The notes: generated from the letters alone by a model not told the origin. Shown: positions 8,343-15,287, numbered from the stretch's first letter. The stretch is DNA of 54,706 nucleotides from Lysobacter daejeonensis GH1-9 (GCF_000768355.1 NZ_AVPU01000021.1:1-54706); one strand, 5' to 3'. Made by a program: numbers and translations.

Positions 8343-9137
8343 TCAGCTGCCCCGGCGCAGCACCAGTTCCAGCATGAATTTGCTGCCGAAGAACGCCAGC
8401 ACCAGCAGTGCCATGGCGGCCAGTGTCCAGCGCACGGCCGTCGCCCCGCGCCAGCCGTAGCGCCAGCGCCCGACCAGCAGCGCGCCGAAGGTCAACCACG
8501 ACAGCACGCTGAGCACCGTCTTGTGCACCAGGTGCTGGGCCAGCAGGTTTTGGACGAACAGCATGCCGGTCAGCAGCGTCGCGGTAAGCAGAACGAAGCC
8601 CGCGCTGATGGTGCGGAACAGCAGCGTTTCCAGTTCAACCAGCGGCGGCAGGGCACGCAGCCAGCGATGGAATTCGCGGCGGCGCAGGGCGCGTTCCTGC
8701 AGCCACAGCATGATGGCCAGCAGCGCGGCGACGGCGAGCGTGGCGTAGGCCAGGAGGGCCAGCCACGCATGCAGTTGCAGGCGCCAGTCCAGTGGCGCGC
8801 CCGAGGTCGTGCCGTGGCCCTTGGCCGCGCAGAGCAGCAGCATGGTCGAAGCCAGGGGGTACACCACCACGCCCAGCGCGGCCATGCGTCCGCCCAGCCC
8901 CACCAGCGTGGTCAGCAAGGCCATGCCCAGCCCGACCAGCGAGAGGGCCGCGAAGAAGTGCATGTCGGTCCCACCGCTGTCCTGCCAGGCGTGCGCATGC
9001 ACCAACCCGTGCGCGGCAAGCGCGACCACGGCCGGCCATGCCCAGAGTCGTGACCGGGTGCGATCCCCATGCAGGCTGGTGACAAGCAGGCCGGTGGCGA
9101 GCAGGTAGAACAGGGCGGAAACGAGAACGAGTGTCAT
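8343..9137 (-). CDS. CorE/CcsA-like inner-membrane protein (YpjD family)
   Basis: 264 residues with about eight membrane helices, of the cytochrome c assembly (CcsA/YpjD/CorE) type. Recognisable pieces are LDWRLQLHAWLALLAYATLAVAALLAIMLWLQERALR and FVQNLLAQHLVHKTVLSVLSWLTFGALLVGRW, with conserved His residues in membrane helices. In E. coli the homologue (ypjD/corE) lies beside ffh; here ffh is 19.5 kb away, with the nitrate module between them. ATG 9137 is chosen because the protein then starts directly with the first helix; the longer upstream frame has no such character. Its role (haem/cytochrome assembly or metal ion efflux) is disputed within the family. Confidence 0.8.
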   Translation of the reverse strand: MTLVLVSALFYLLATGLLVTSLHGDRTRSRLWAWPAVVALAAHGLVHAHAWQDSGGTDMHFFAALSLVGLGMALLTTLVGLGGRMAALGVVVYPLASTMLLLCAAKGHGTTSGAPLDWRLQLHAWLALLAYATLAVAALLAIMLWLQERALRRREFHRWLRALPPLVELETLLFRTISAGFVLLTATLLTGMLFVQNLLAQHLVHKTVLSVLSWLTFGALLVGRWRYGWRGATAVRWTLAAMALLVLAFFGSKFMLELVLRRGS

Positions 9138-9208
9138 CGGCGAAGTGTCGCATAGGCGCGCGACGGCCGGTGGGCCCGCCGTCTCGCTGCTGCCCCTGGG
9201 CGCGGTGC

Positions 9209-9214
9209 TATGCT
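9209..9214 (+). promoter_or_regulatory. Possible -10 box for the small membrane gene
   Basis: TATGCT (9209-9214) lies about 32 bases before ATG 9246. The matching -35 region (GCTGCT) is poor, so this is tentative. Confidence 0.3.
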
Positions 9215-9245
9215 CGGTGCCACCTACCGTCTGAGGTACAGGGTC

Positions 9246-9563
9246 ATGCACGCATCGCATGCGACGCATTCGTCCGACCACGGTTCGCTGTGGAAGGTGT
9301 TCTGGCTCTACGGCGTGATTCCCAGCAACCTGCTGTGGATCGCGGTGCTATGGCTCATGAACCGCGGCGACATGGCCGGCGCCACCTTGGGCCTGCTGGC
9401 CTTCCTGCTGGTCTACACCGCCTGGATCGTGATGGCCGTGTGGCGCGCGGCGCCGCATGCCCGCGATCCGCGCTACGGGGTGCTGGCCCGCGCGCTGACC
9501 GTGGCCTGGGCAATCAACACCGTGCTGCTGGTGTTCTTCCTGGGATTGCCGCTGCTGCGCTGA
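9246..9563 (+). CDS. Small membrane protein of unknown function
   Basis: 105 residues: a short His/Ser-rich head (MHASHATHSSDHGS), then three hydrophobic segments (FWLYGVIPSNLLWIAVLWLM; GATLGLLAFLLVYTAWIVMAVW; LTVAWAINTVLLVFFLGLPLL). ATG 9246 has GAGG at 9233-9236; an upstream in-frame start lacks a ribosome-binding site. It runs divergently from the corE-like gene and ends three bases before the convergent next gene. I do not recognise a family and infer no function. Confidence 0.65.
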   Translation: MHASHATHSSDHGSLWKVFWLYGVIPSNLLWIAVLWLMNRGDMAGATLGLLAFLLVYTAWIVMAVWRAAPHARDPRYGVLARALTVAWAINTVLLVFFLGLPLLR

Positions 9564-9566
9564 GCG

Positions 9567-9971
9567 TCAGCCGAACTGCAGGACCTCGCCGTTTCGATCG
9601 AAGGCGGCGAAGTCCGACACGCGACCGTTGTTGATGGCGTTGACCATGAAACGCAATGGTTGTGCGGCCTCGTCGGTGCTCGGGGCTATGCCCGCCCGCC
9701 CGGCGAGGCTGCCGACGAAGACGATGTCCCAGTTCTGTCCGGTCGTGGTCGACTCGGCGGCGAGCGCATCGAAACTGGCGATCTCGGCCGGAGCCTTGTC
9801 CACGCACAGGCAGGGAGAGATCGTTCCCCCCTCGCGCTGCTCAAAGCGCTGGCGCTGGTCGTCGGTGGCGTGTTCGGGCAGGTCCACGCGCGCGAACACG
9901 AACAACAGGCGTTGTGGCTCGGGTTGGCGGCGGGCGGCGTCGAGGAGGTCGTGGAACGTGGCGAGGCTCAT
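9567..9971 (-). CDS. Conserved protein, often mislabelled ribonucleotide reductase subunit alpha
   Basis: 134 residues, soluble. The sequence pattern FDDLL-AARRQPEPQRLLFVFA ... ISPCLCVDKAPAEIASFDALAAES ... WDIVFVGSLAGRAG ... AINNGRVSDFAAFDRNGEVLQFG matches a small proteobacterial family that databases often label ribonucleotide reductase subunit alpha. I see no reductase features such as the catalytic Cys set or ATP cone, so that label is probably an error. Function is unknown. It is convergent with the small membrane gene and divergent from moaA. Confidence 0.7.
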   Translation of the reverse strand: MSLATFHDLLDAARRQPEPQRLLFVFARVDLPEHATDDQRQRFEQREGGTISPCLCVDKAPAEIASFDALAAESTTTGQNWDIVFVGSLAGRAGIAPSTDEAAQPLRFMVNAINNGRVSDFAAFDRNGEVLQFG

Positions 9972-10072
9972 GGGGCTTTCTGGTGGCCATCGTGGAGTGG
10001 CGCGACGCTAGCATGCCTGCCCGGCCGAGAGGCGCTGCCCCAGCTGTCTGGACCCCGGTAAACCTGTCTGGC

Positions 10073-10086
10073 TTGACCGCAATCAA
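10073..10086 (+). promoter_or_regulatory. FNR/Anr box upstream of moaA
   Basis: TTGAC-CGCA-ATCAA, one mismatch from the FNR consensus TTGAT-N4-ATCAA. The centre is at 10079.5. A start of transcription 41.5 bases downstream (about 10121) would be preceded by a plausible -10 (TAAGCT, 10109-10114), the class II FNR geometry. This predicts oxygen-limited induction of the moa operon. Confidence 0.7.
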
Positions 10087-10120
10087 GCGCACTCACGTTG
10101 TAAGGGACTAAGCTATTCAT

Positions 10121-10140
10121 CAAGCGGGGGCTTGCCCCCG
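10121..10140 (+). other. Hairpin at the predicted 5' end of the moa message
   Basis: CGGGGGC/GCCCCCG (10125-10131 with 10134-10140) competes with CAAGC/GCTTG (10121-10125 with 10130-10134). It sits where the FNR-driven transcript should begin and may protect its 5' end. Confidence 0.35.
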
Positions 10141-10143
10141 TGA

Positions 10144-10267
10144 CATCTCCAAGCCCGGCCGCCTGTGCCCCCGTGGGTATGGCAACCGGGCCGTGGTTTC
10201 CGCGCTTGCGCGGGGGTCACCGGGTCGGACGGGAAACGGTCCGACCTCCCTGTATCGGACTGGAGTG
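10144..10267 (+). ncRNA. Moco riboswitch in the moaA leader
   Basis: The leader folds into a multi-helix RNA closed by P1 (CTCCA 10147-10151 with TGGAG 10261-10265). Inside are P2 (GCCCGG 10153-10158 with CCGGGC 10186-10191), P3 (TGCC 10166-10169 with GGCA 10081-10084 plus 100), P4 (CCGCG 10200-10204 with CGCGG 10209-10213) and P5 (GGTCGGAC 10223-10230 with GTCCGACC 10239-10246, containing GAAA). The P3 partner is at 10181-10184. The string CACCGGG, GAAA-containing hairpin, CCTCCC, GTATC matches, as I remember it, the Moco RNA motif upstream of E. coli moaA. P1 includes the moaA ribosome-binding site (GGAG), so cofactor binding would block translation. Identification is from memory and structure, not a covariance search. 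Confidence 0.75.
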
Positions 10268-10272
10268 ACAAC

Positions 10273-11253
10273 ATGCAGACCCTCGTTGACGGCTTCGGGC
10301 GGGCGTTCCCGTACCTGCGTCTTTCATTGACGGAGGCCTGCAACTACCGGTGCAGCTATTGCCTGCCCGACGGCTACCAGGCCGATGGGCGGCCCAAGTT
10401 CCTTGCGCTGGATGAGATCGAGCGCCTGGTGCGCGGCTTCGCGGCGCTGGGCATGAGCAAGCTCCGCCTGACCGGCGGTGAGCCCAGCCTGCGCAAGGAC
10501 CTGCCGTCGATCATCGCCGCGGTCTCGGCCGTGCCCGGTATCCGCAAGGTGGCGATCACCACCAACGGCTGCCTGCTGCCGCGCCACATTCGTACCTGGC
10601 GAGAGGCGGGGCTGACCGCGTTGAACGTCAGCCTGGACAGCCTGGACCCCCAGCGGTTCCACGCGATCACCGGTCACGACCGTTTCGCCGAAGTCACCGA
10701 AGGCGTGGAGATCGCGCTCGGCCTGGGCTTTGACTCGGTCAAGCTCAACGCCGTGCTGCTGCGCGGCCTCAACGACGACGAACTGCCGGCGTGGTGCGAC
10801 TACCTGCGCGAGCGGGACGTCGCCATCCGTTTCATCGAGCTGATGCGGACCGGTGACAACAGGGCGTATTTCGAGCGGCACCACGTGCGCGCAGAGACGC
10901 TGGAGCAGCAGTTGCTGATAGCGGGGTGGTCGTTGCGGCCCCGTGCGCCGGATGCGGGGCCCGCGCGTGAGTACACGCACCCGGACTACCGCGGACGCAT
11001 TGGCGTCATCGCCCCGTATTCGAAGGATTTCTGTGCCGGCTGCAACCGGCTGCGCGTCACCGCGCGTGGCGACCTGCGGCTGTGCCTGTTCGGCGATTTC
11101 GGCATCGCGCTGCGGCCCCTGCTGCAGTCCGACGCGGACCATGACGGACTGGTGGCGCGCATCGCCACCCAACTGGGACTCAAGGCGGCCGGTCACGGCC
11201 TGCACCAGGGTCAGACGGGGATCACCCCGCACCTGGCATCGATTGGAGGATGA
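10273..11253 (+). CDS. moaA: GTP 3',8-cyclase MoaA
   Basis: 326 residues. A radical-SAM enzyme that converts GTP to 3',8-cH2GTP, the first step of molybdenum-cofactor synthesis. The N-terminal cluster motif is EACNYRCSYC (Cys23, Cys27, Cys30). The C-terminal cluster ligands are Cys254, Cys257 and Cys271 (FCAGCNRL ... LRLCLFG). The SAM motif LTGGEPSLRKDL and the C-terminal Gly-Gly (ASIGG) are present. ATG 10273 is preceded by TGGAG (10261-10265), which is part of the riboswitch P1 helix. First gene of an operon running through at least 15238; an FNR box and a Moco-type riboswitch lie upstream. The annotation is secure. Confidence 0.97.
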   Translation: MQTLVDGFGRAFPYLRLSLTEACNYRCSYCLPDGYQADGRPKFLALDEIERLVRGFAALGMSKLRLTGGEPSLRKDLPSIIAAVSAVPGIRKVAITTNGCLLPRHIRTWREAGLTALNVSLDSLDPQRFHAITGHDRFAEVTEGVEIALGLGFDSVKLNAVLLRGLNDDELPAWCDYLRERDVAIRFIELMRTGDNRAYFERHHVRAETLEQQLLIAGWSLRPRAPDAGPAREYTHPDYRGRIGVIAPYSKDFCAGCNRLRVTARGDLRLCLFGDFGIALRPLLQSDADHDGLVARIATQLGLKAAGHGLHQGQTGITPHLASIGG

Positions 11254-11260
11254 GCGAACA

Positions 11261-12259
11261 ATGACGACGGACCGTGCCGCGGCTTTCCACATGGCCGACA
11301 TCCGCAACAAGCGCCCCACGCGACGGCGCGCGGTGGCAGTGGGCGAACTGAAGGCCGGGCCCGTGGCCTACCCGCTGATCGTGGAGCGACGCCTGCCCAA
11401 GGGCGACGCGCTGGTGATGGCCGAGGTGGCCGGGCTGCAGGGCGCGAAGCTGGCGTCGGCGCTGATGCCGCTGTGTCACCCGCTGCCGCTGGAGCTGGTG
11501 CGCGTGCGCTGTGAGCCCGTGCCCGAGCGGCATGCCATCCGCGTGTACTGCGAATGCGCGACCGAAGCCCGCACCGGCGTCGAGATGGAAGCGCTGGCCG
11601 GCGTGAACGCGGCGCTGCTCACGCTGTACGACCTGAGCAAGCCGGTGGAACCGGCGTTGGGCATCGACGGTATCCGCCTGTTGTTCAAGGAAGGCGGCAA
11701 GAGTGGCCTGTGGTTGCATCCCGACGGCATGAGCGATGCCGAGCGCGACCATTACCGGCCGCGCGACATGGTGCGCTTGCATGGCGTGCCCTGCGCGGTG
11801 ATCACGCTCAGCGACCGTGCCAGCCGCGGCGAGTACGAGGACCGCTCCGGTCCCGTGCTGGTGGAAGGGCTGCGCAAGCTGGGCGCCAGTGTCGATCACA
11901 TTGAAGTGCTGCCGGATGGCATCGACCCCCTGGCCGAGCGGCTGCGTTCGCTGGCCGCGCATGGGGTCCGCATCTGCCTGTGCACGGGCGGCACCGGACT
12001 TGGGCCGCATGACGTCACGCCCGAGGCATTGCGTCTGGTCGCCGACCGCCGTGTCGAGGGGCTGGCCGAGATGTTCCGCAGCGAGAGTGCGAAACACACC
12101 CCACTGGCATGGCTCAGCCGCGCCGACGTGGTGCAGGTGGGGCGCATGCTGGTGTTCGCGTTGCCAGGCAGCCCACGCGCCGCGCAGCAGGGCATGGACA
12201 TCCTGTCCCCGTTGCTGGCGCACGCGCTGGCGATGGTCGACGGCGAGCCCCACGCATGA
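11261..12259 (+). CDS. moaCB: MoaC-MoaB fusion, molybdopterin synthesis
   Basis: 332 residues in two domains. Residues 1 to about 150 are MoaC (cyclic pyranopterin monophosphate synthase), with LMPLCHPLPL (His73), RTGVEMEALAGVNAALLTLYDLSK (Glu108, Glu110, Asp124, Lys127) and KEGGKSG. Residues from about 175 are MoaB/MogA-like (molybdopterin adenylyltransferase fold), with ITLSDRASRGEYEDRSGP and TGGTG at 242-246. A short linker (HPDGMSDAERDHYRPRD) joins them. One protein thus carries out the second step and probably MPT adenylylation. Such MoaC/MoaB fusions are known in proteobacteria. ATG 11261 has GGAGGA (11245-11250) and follows moaA by seven bases; the end overlaps moeA in ATGA. Confidence 0.95.
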   Translation: MTTDRAAAFHMADIRNKRPTRRRAVAVGELKAGPVAYPLIVERRLPKGDALVMAEVAGLQGAKLASALMPLCHPLPLELVRVRCEPVPERHAIRVYCECATEARTGVEMEALAGVNAALLTLYDLSKPVEPALGIDGIRLLFKEGGKSGLWLHPDGMSDAERDHYRPRDMVRLHGVPCAVITLSDRASRGEYEDRSGPVLVEGLRKLGASVDHIEVLPDGIDPLAERLRSLAAHGVRICLCTGGTGLGPHDVTPEALRLVADRRVEGLAEMFRSESAKHTPLAWLSRADVVQVGRMLVFALPGSPRAAQQGMDILSPLLAHALAMVDGEPHA

Positions 12260-13512
12260 TCGGCTACAGCGAAGCGCTGGAAATCATCCTGCGCGAGTCC
12301 GCGCGTCTGGAGACACTGCGCTGTGCGCCTGAGCACGCACTGGGCCACGTGCTGGCCGAGTCGATCGCCAGCGACGAATACCTGCCTCCATTCGACAATT
12401 CCGCGATGGACGGCTTTGCGTTGCACGTGGGTGGCGCCACGCTGCGCACCGGCACCGAATTCGATGTTGCCGGCGCGCAGGCCGCGGGGGATGCGCGCGT
12501 CGAGGCCGTGCATGGCGCCTGGGAGATCATGACGGGTGCGCGCATGCCTGAAGGTCTGGACGCAGTCGCGCCCGTGGAGCAGGTTGAGGTGCTCGCGCGC
12601 GATGCCGATGGGCGTCCCGTGCGCATCTGCCTGACAGCTGACGTGGAGGCCGGGCAGCATGTGCGTCGGCGCGGCGAGGACGTGATGCGTGGCACGGAGG
12701 TGCTGGAAGCCGGCACGCGACTGGGCCCACAGCACCTGATGGTGCTGGCGGCTCTGGGCGTGCAGTCGGTCAGCGTCGTGCGGCGACCGCTGGTGGCCGT
12801 GATCACCACCGGGCGTGAACTGGTGGACGACCCGGCACAGCCCTTGGCGTCGGGCGAAATCCGCAACAGTAATGGTCCATTTCTCGCGGCCCGTGTCATT
12901 GCCGCAGGCGCGGACGTGGTGTTCCGCGAAACGGTGAGCGACGATCCGGCGGCGTTCCTGTCCGCGCTCGAGCGCGCACTGGATGCCGGGGCCGACGTGG
13001 TGCTCAGCACCGGCGCGGTGTCCATGGGGCGCTACGACTTCGTGCCCGATGCATTGCGCGGAGTAGGTGCCACGCTCCATTTCCACAAGGTGCGGATCCG
13101 TCCGGGCAAGCCGCTGCTGTTCGGACGGCTCGCTGGCGGGCAGTTGTACTTCGGCCTGCCGGGCAATCCGGTATCGAGCGCAGTGGGTCTGCGCTTCTTT
13201 GTCGAACCGTCGTTGCGCGCGCTTACCGGCATTGCGCCAGAGCGGCCGTTGCGCGTGCCGTTGGCCGCGGCGTACCGCAAGCGGGCGCCGTTGCGTTTCC
13301 ATCTCAAGGGGCGGGTCGCTGTCGATGAGACCGGCCGCCTGCAGGCACGGGTGCTGCCCGGCCAGGAATCGTTCCGCATCATGCCGCTGCTGGCGGCGAA
13401 CGCCTGGATTGTCGTGCCGGAGGAGGCCGAGGCCCCTGAGGCTGGCGATCTGGTCGAAGTGTACGGACTGGGGCACCTGGAGGCCCCGCTGATGGACGAG
13501 GTGCAGGCATGA
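12256..13512 (+). CDS. moeA: Molybdopterin molybdenumtransferase MoeA
   Basis: 418 residues. Inserts molybdate into adenylylated molybdopterin. Signatures are PPFDNSAMDGFAL (residues 45-55), MTGARMPEGLDAVAPVEQ, the MoCF-like domain VAVITTGRELV ... RNSNGPFLAARV ... VLSTGAVSMGRYDFV, HKVRIRPGKPLLFG and FGLPGNPVSSAVGLRFFVEP, followed by the small beta-barrel domain IV. Its start overlaps the moaCB stop (ATGA, 12256-12259), and its stop overlaps moaD in the same way, implying translational coupling. No gephyrin-type fusion is present. Identification is secure. Confidence 0.96.
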   Translation: MIGYSEALEIILRESARLETLRCAPEHALGHVLAESIASDEYLPPFDNSAMDGFALHVGGATLRTGTEFDVAGAQAAGDARVEAVHGAWEIMTGARMPEGLDAVAPVEQVEVLARDADGRPVRICLTADVEAGQHVRRRGEDVMRGTEVLEAGTRLGPQHLMVLAALGVQSVSVVRRPLVAVITTGRELVDDPAQPLASGEIRNSNGPFLAARVIAAGADVVFRETVSDDPAAFLSALERALDAGADVVLSTGAVSMGRYDFVPDALRGVGATLHFHKVRIRPGKPLLFGRLAGGQLYFGLPGNPVSSAVGLRFFVEPSLRALTGIAPERPLRVPLAAAYRKRAPLRFHLKGRVAVDETGRLQARVLPGQESFRIMPLLAANAWIVVPEEAEAPEAGDLVEVYGLGHLEAPLMDEVQA

Positions 13513-13769
13513 AAGTGCAGGTGAGCCTGTTTGGCGTCTTCCGCAGTTTCGATGCGGGCGCCCAGGTGGTGGTTGACGTGCCGGACGGCGCGCGCGTGGC
13601 GGACCTGCGGCAAGCGCTGGAGCAGTACGGCAACGCGCATTGGCAGGGTTTCAGCCCGGCGCTGTTGCGCCGGTCGGCCTTCGCCAGCGAGACCACGGTG
13701 CTTCGCGAAGCGGATCCGCTGCCGGCCGATGCCCGCATGGCGGTGTTGCCGCCGGTCAGTGGAGGTTGA
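13509..13769 (+). CDS. moaD: Molybdopterin synthase small subunit MoaD
   Basis: 86 residues with the ubiquitin-like fold of MoaD: VQVSLFGVFRSFDAG ... VADLRQALEQ ... PLPADARMAVLPPVSGG. It ends in the essential Gly-Gly that becomes the thiocarboxylate sulfur donor. The adenylyltransferase that would activate it (MoeB) is not in the window and must be elsewhere. ATGA overlap with moeA; the moaE gene follows after two bases. Confidence 0.94.
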   Translation: MKVQVSLFGVFRSFDAGAQVVVDVPDGARVADLRQALEQYGNAHWQGFSPALLRRSAFASETTVLREADPLPADARMAVLPPVSGG

Positions 13770-13771
13770 GC

Positions 13772-14311
13772 ATGGACCGGCATCACTGCGCGGTTGTCGA
13801 CATTGCCGAAGGCCCGCTCGATCCGGCGGCCGCATTGGATTTCGTCTCGGATCCCGGGTTCGGCGGCATCGCCATGTTCGTGGGGCGGGTGCGCGACCTG
13901 AACCATGGGCGCGTGGTCACTGGCGTCAGCTATGACATGTTCGTGCCGCTGGCCTTGAACGGTTTCAGCGAGATTGCGGCCCGTGCTGACAATGAATTCG
14001 GCCCGAAACTCAAGCTTTACATCGCCCACGCCAAGGGACGCCTTGCGGTGGGCGACCTCGCGGTGGTCGTGGCCGCGGGTACGCCCCACCGCGACGAGGC
14101 GTTTCGTGCGTGCCGGCAGGTGATCGAGGCGGTGAAGCACACCAGTCCGATCTGGAAGCAGGAGCACTACGAGGACGGCGACAGCGTGTGGAGCGAGGGA
14201 TGCTCGCTCTGCGGAACCGATGCCGCTGCCGAAACTCCGGCTGAGTCGGTGCCCCAGACCGCGCACGGCCACGAAGGATGCGACCACGGCCATGGAAACC
14301 ACGGGCACTGA
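13772..14311 (+). CDS. moaE: Molybdopterin synthase large subunit MoaE with His/Cys-rich tail
   Basis: 179 residues. The first 150 or so are ordinary MoaE, the catalytic subunit that transfers sulfur from MoaD to precursor Z: DPGFGGIAMFVGRVRDLNHGRVVTGVSYDMF ... KLYIAHAKGRLAVGDLAVVVAAGTPHRDEAFRACRQVIEAVKHTSPIWKQEHYEDG. The odd part is a C-terminal extension of about 35 residues with Cys and many His (SEGCSLCG ... HGHEGCDHGHGNHGH). It could bind metal, or serve assembly; neither is known. ATG 13772 has GGAGG at 13761-13765. The 3' end overlaps mobA by 20 bases, so the tail is partly encoded in the overlap. Confidence 0.94.
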   Translation: MDRHHCAVVDIAEGPLDPAAALDFVSDPGFGGIAMFVGRVRDLNHGRVVTGVSYDMFVPLALNGFSEIAARADNEFGPKLKLYIAHAKGRLAVGDLAVVVAAGTPHRDEAFRACRQVIEAVKHTSPIWKQEHYEDGDSVWSEGCSLCGTDAAAETPAESVPQTAHGHEGCDHGHGNHGH

Positions 14312-14858
14312 GCCTGATCCCTGGACCGGCGTCCTCCTCGCCGGCGGGCGATCGTCGCGCATGGGGCGCGACAAGGCGCACCTGGCATGGCGCGGGCAGA
14401 CCCTGCTGGCACATGCATGTGCCACGCTGCGGACCGCCGGCGCTGCCAACGTCATCGTCAGTGGCCATTACCCCGAGTGCGCGGGCATTCCCGATGCGGA
14501 ACCGGGGCTGGGCCCGCTGGGTGGCCTGGCCAGCGTGGTCCAGGCGATGCCTGATGGCGTGCTGGTGGTCGTGCCGGTTGACATGCCACTTCTGACGCCC
14601 GCGTTGCTCCAGTTGCTGGCGAGCCAGGACGCGACCGCCTGTGTCGCTTACCGCGACCACATCCTGCCGATGCGCTTGCGGCTGGATGACCGTTGCCGCA
14701 CGGCCATCGCACGCCTGGTGGACGATCCAGCAGCAAGACGTTCGCTGCGCGCCCTGCATGAGGCGCTGGGGGGCGAATTCATCCCGGCACCGACCGAACA
14801 TCTTGCGGAGCTGGTCAACTGCAATACGCCCCAGCAGTGGGAGGCCGCAGCCCCATGA
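14292..14858 (+). CDS. mobA: Molybdenum cofactor guanylyltransferase MobA
   Basis: 188 residues. Transfers GMP to Mo-molybdopterin, giving the bis-MGD form required by NarG. The nucleotide-binding motif is GVLLAGGRSSRMGRDKAHL (residues 13-31), followed by GLGPLGGLASV and VVPVDMPLLTPALL; Asn-Cys-Asn-Thr-Pro near the end is also typical. ATG 14292 gives a protein starting just before the Rossmann-like strand; it overlaps moaE by 20 bases. Its presence fits a DMSO-reductase-family enzyme downstream. MobB is not found here. Confidence 0.93.
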   Translation: METTGTEPDPWTGVLLAGGRSSRMGRDKAHLAWRGQTLLAHACATLRTAGAANVIVSGHYPECAGIPDAEPGLGPLGGLASVVQAMPDGVLVVVPVDMPLLTPALLQLLASQDATACVAYRDHILPMRLRLDDRCRTAIARLVDDPAARRSLRALHEALGGEFIPAPTEHLAELVNCNTPQQWEAAAP

Positions 14859-15238
14859 AAGTGCAGATGCAGGGTCAGGCCCTGCGCATCAGGATCAGCG
14901 AGGCAGAACTGGCGCGACTTCTGGATGGCGAGACGGTGGAGAACCTGACCCGCCTGCCGGGAAACATGGCCCACCACCAGTTGCGCATGGTCGAGGCCGG
15001 GGAGCCTGCCTTGTTTGCAGCGCCCGGCGGATGGGCTTTCAGTCTGCCGCGCGGCGAGCTGGAGCCCTATGTCGCACGACTGCCTTGCCGTGATGGGTTG
15101 GTGGTGCGACTCCCGGTGGAGCAGGGCGGCGATCTGGAAGTCGAGTTCGAGGTTGACGTCCGGGACAGCGTCCGCAGCCGAGGCATGGGCAAGCGTGGGG
15201 CGCAATTCCCCGCCGCACCTGACCGGAACTCTGGTTGA
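14855..15238 (+). CDS. Small uncharacterised protein of the moa-nar cluster
   Basis: 127 residues, soluble, beta-rich: MKVQMQGQALRIRISEAEL, GWAFSLPRGELEPYVARLP, DGLVVRLPVEQGGDLEVEFEVDVRD. The N-terminal pattern, a short Lys/Arg-Val-x-x-x-G-x-x-LRIRIS strand, recalls small proteins labelled DUF7009, but this is only a resemblance. It overlaps mobA in ATGA, so it belongs to the moa operon, and the next gene is narK. Its stop codon lies inside the first of two FNR boxes. The position suggests a part in molybdenum-cofactor handling or delivery to NarG; no catalytic motif supports a specific role. Confidence 0.75.
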   Translation: MKVQMQGQALRIRISEAELARLLDGETVENLTRLPGNMAHHQLRMVEAGEPALFAAPGGWAFSLPRGELEPYVARLPCRDGLVVRLPVEQGGDLEVEFEVDVRDSVRSRGMGKRGAQFPAAPDRNSG

Positions 15239-15248
15239 TCTGCGTCAA
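15235..15248 (+). promoter_or_regulatory. FNR/Anr box 1 upstream of narK
   Basis: TTGAT-CTGC-GTCAA, one mismatch from consensus, overlapping the TGA stop (15236-15238) of the preceding gene. Box 2 lies 39 bases downstream, centre to centre. Confidence 0.7.
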
Positions 15249-15273
15249 GAGGGTGTGAAGGCCGCGCCTGAAT

Positions 15274-15287
15274 TTGATTCCGATCAA
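15274..15287 (+). promoter_or_regulatory. FNR/Anr box 2 upstream of narK
   Basis: TTGAT-TCCG-ATCAA, a perfect FNR consensus palindrome. A class II start would be at about 15322, but no good -10 is seen there; GATAGG (15301-15306) is an alternative. The boxes predict oxygen-limited transcription of narK-narGHJI. Confidence 0.8.
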
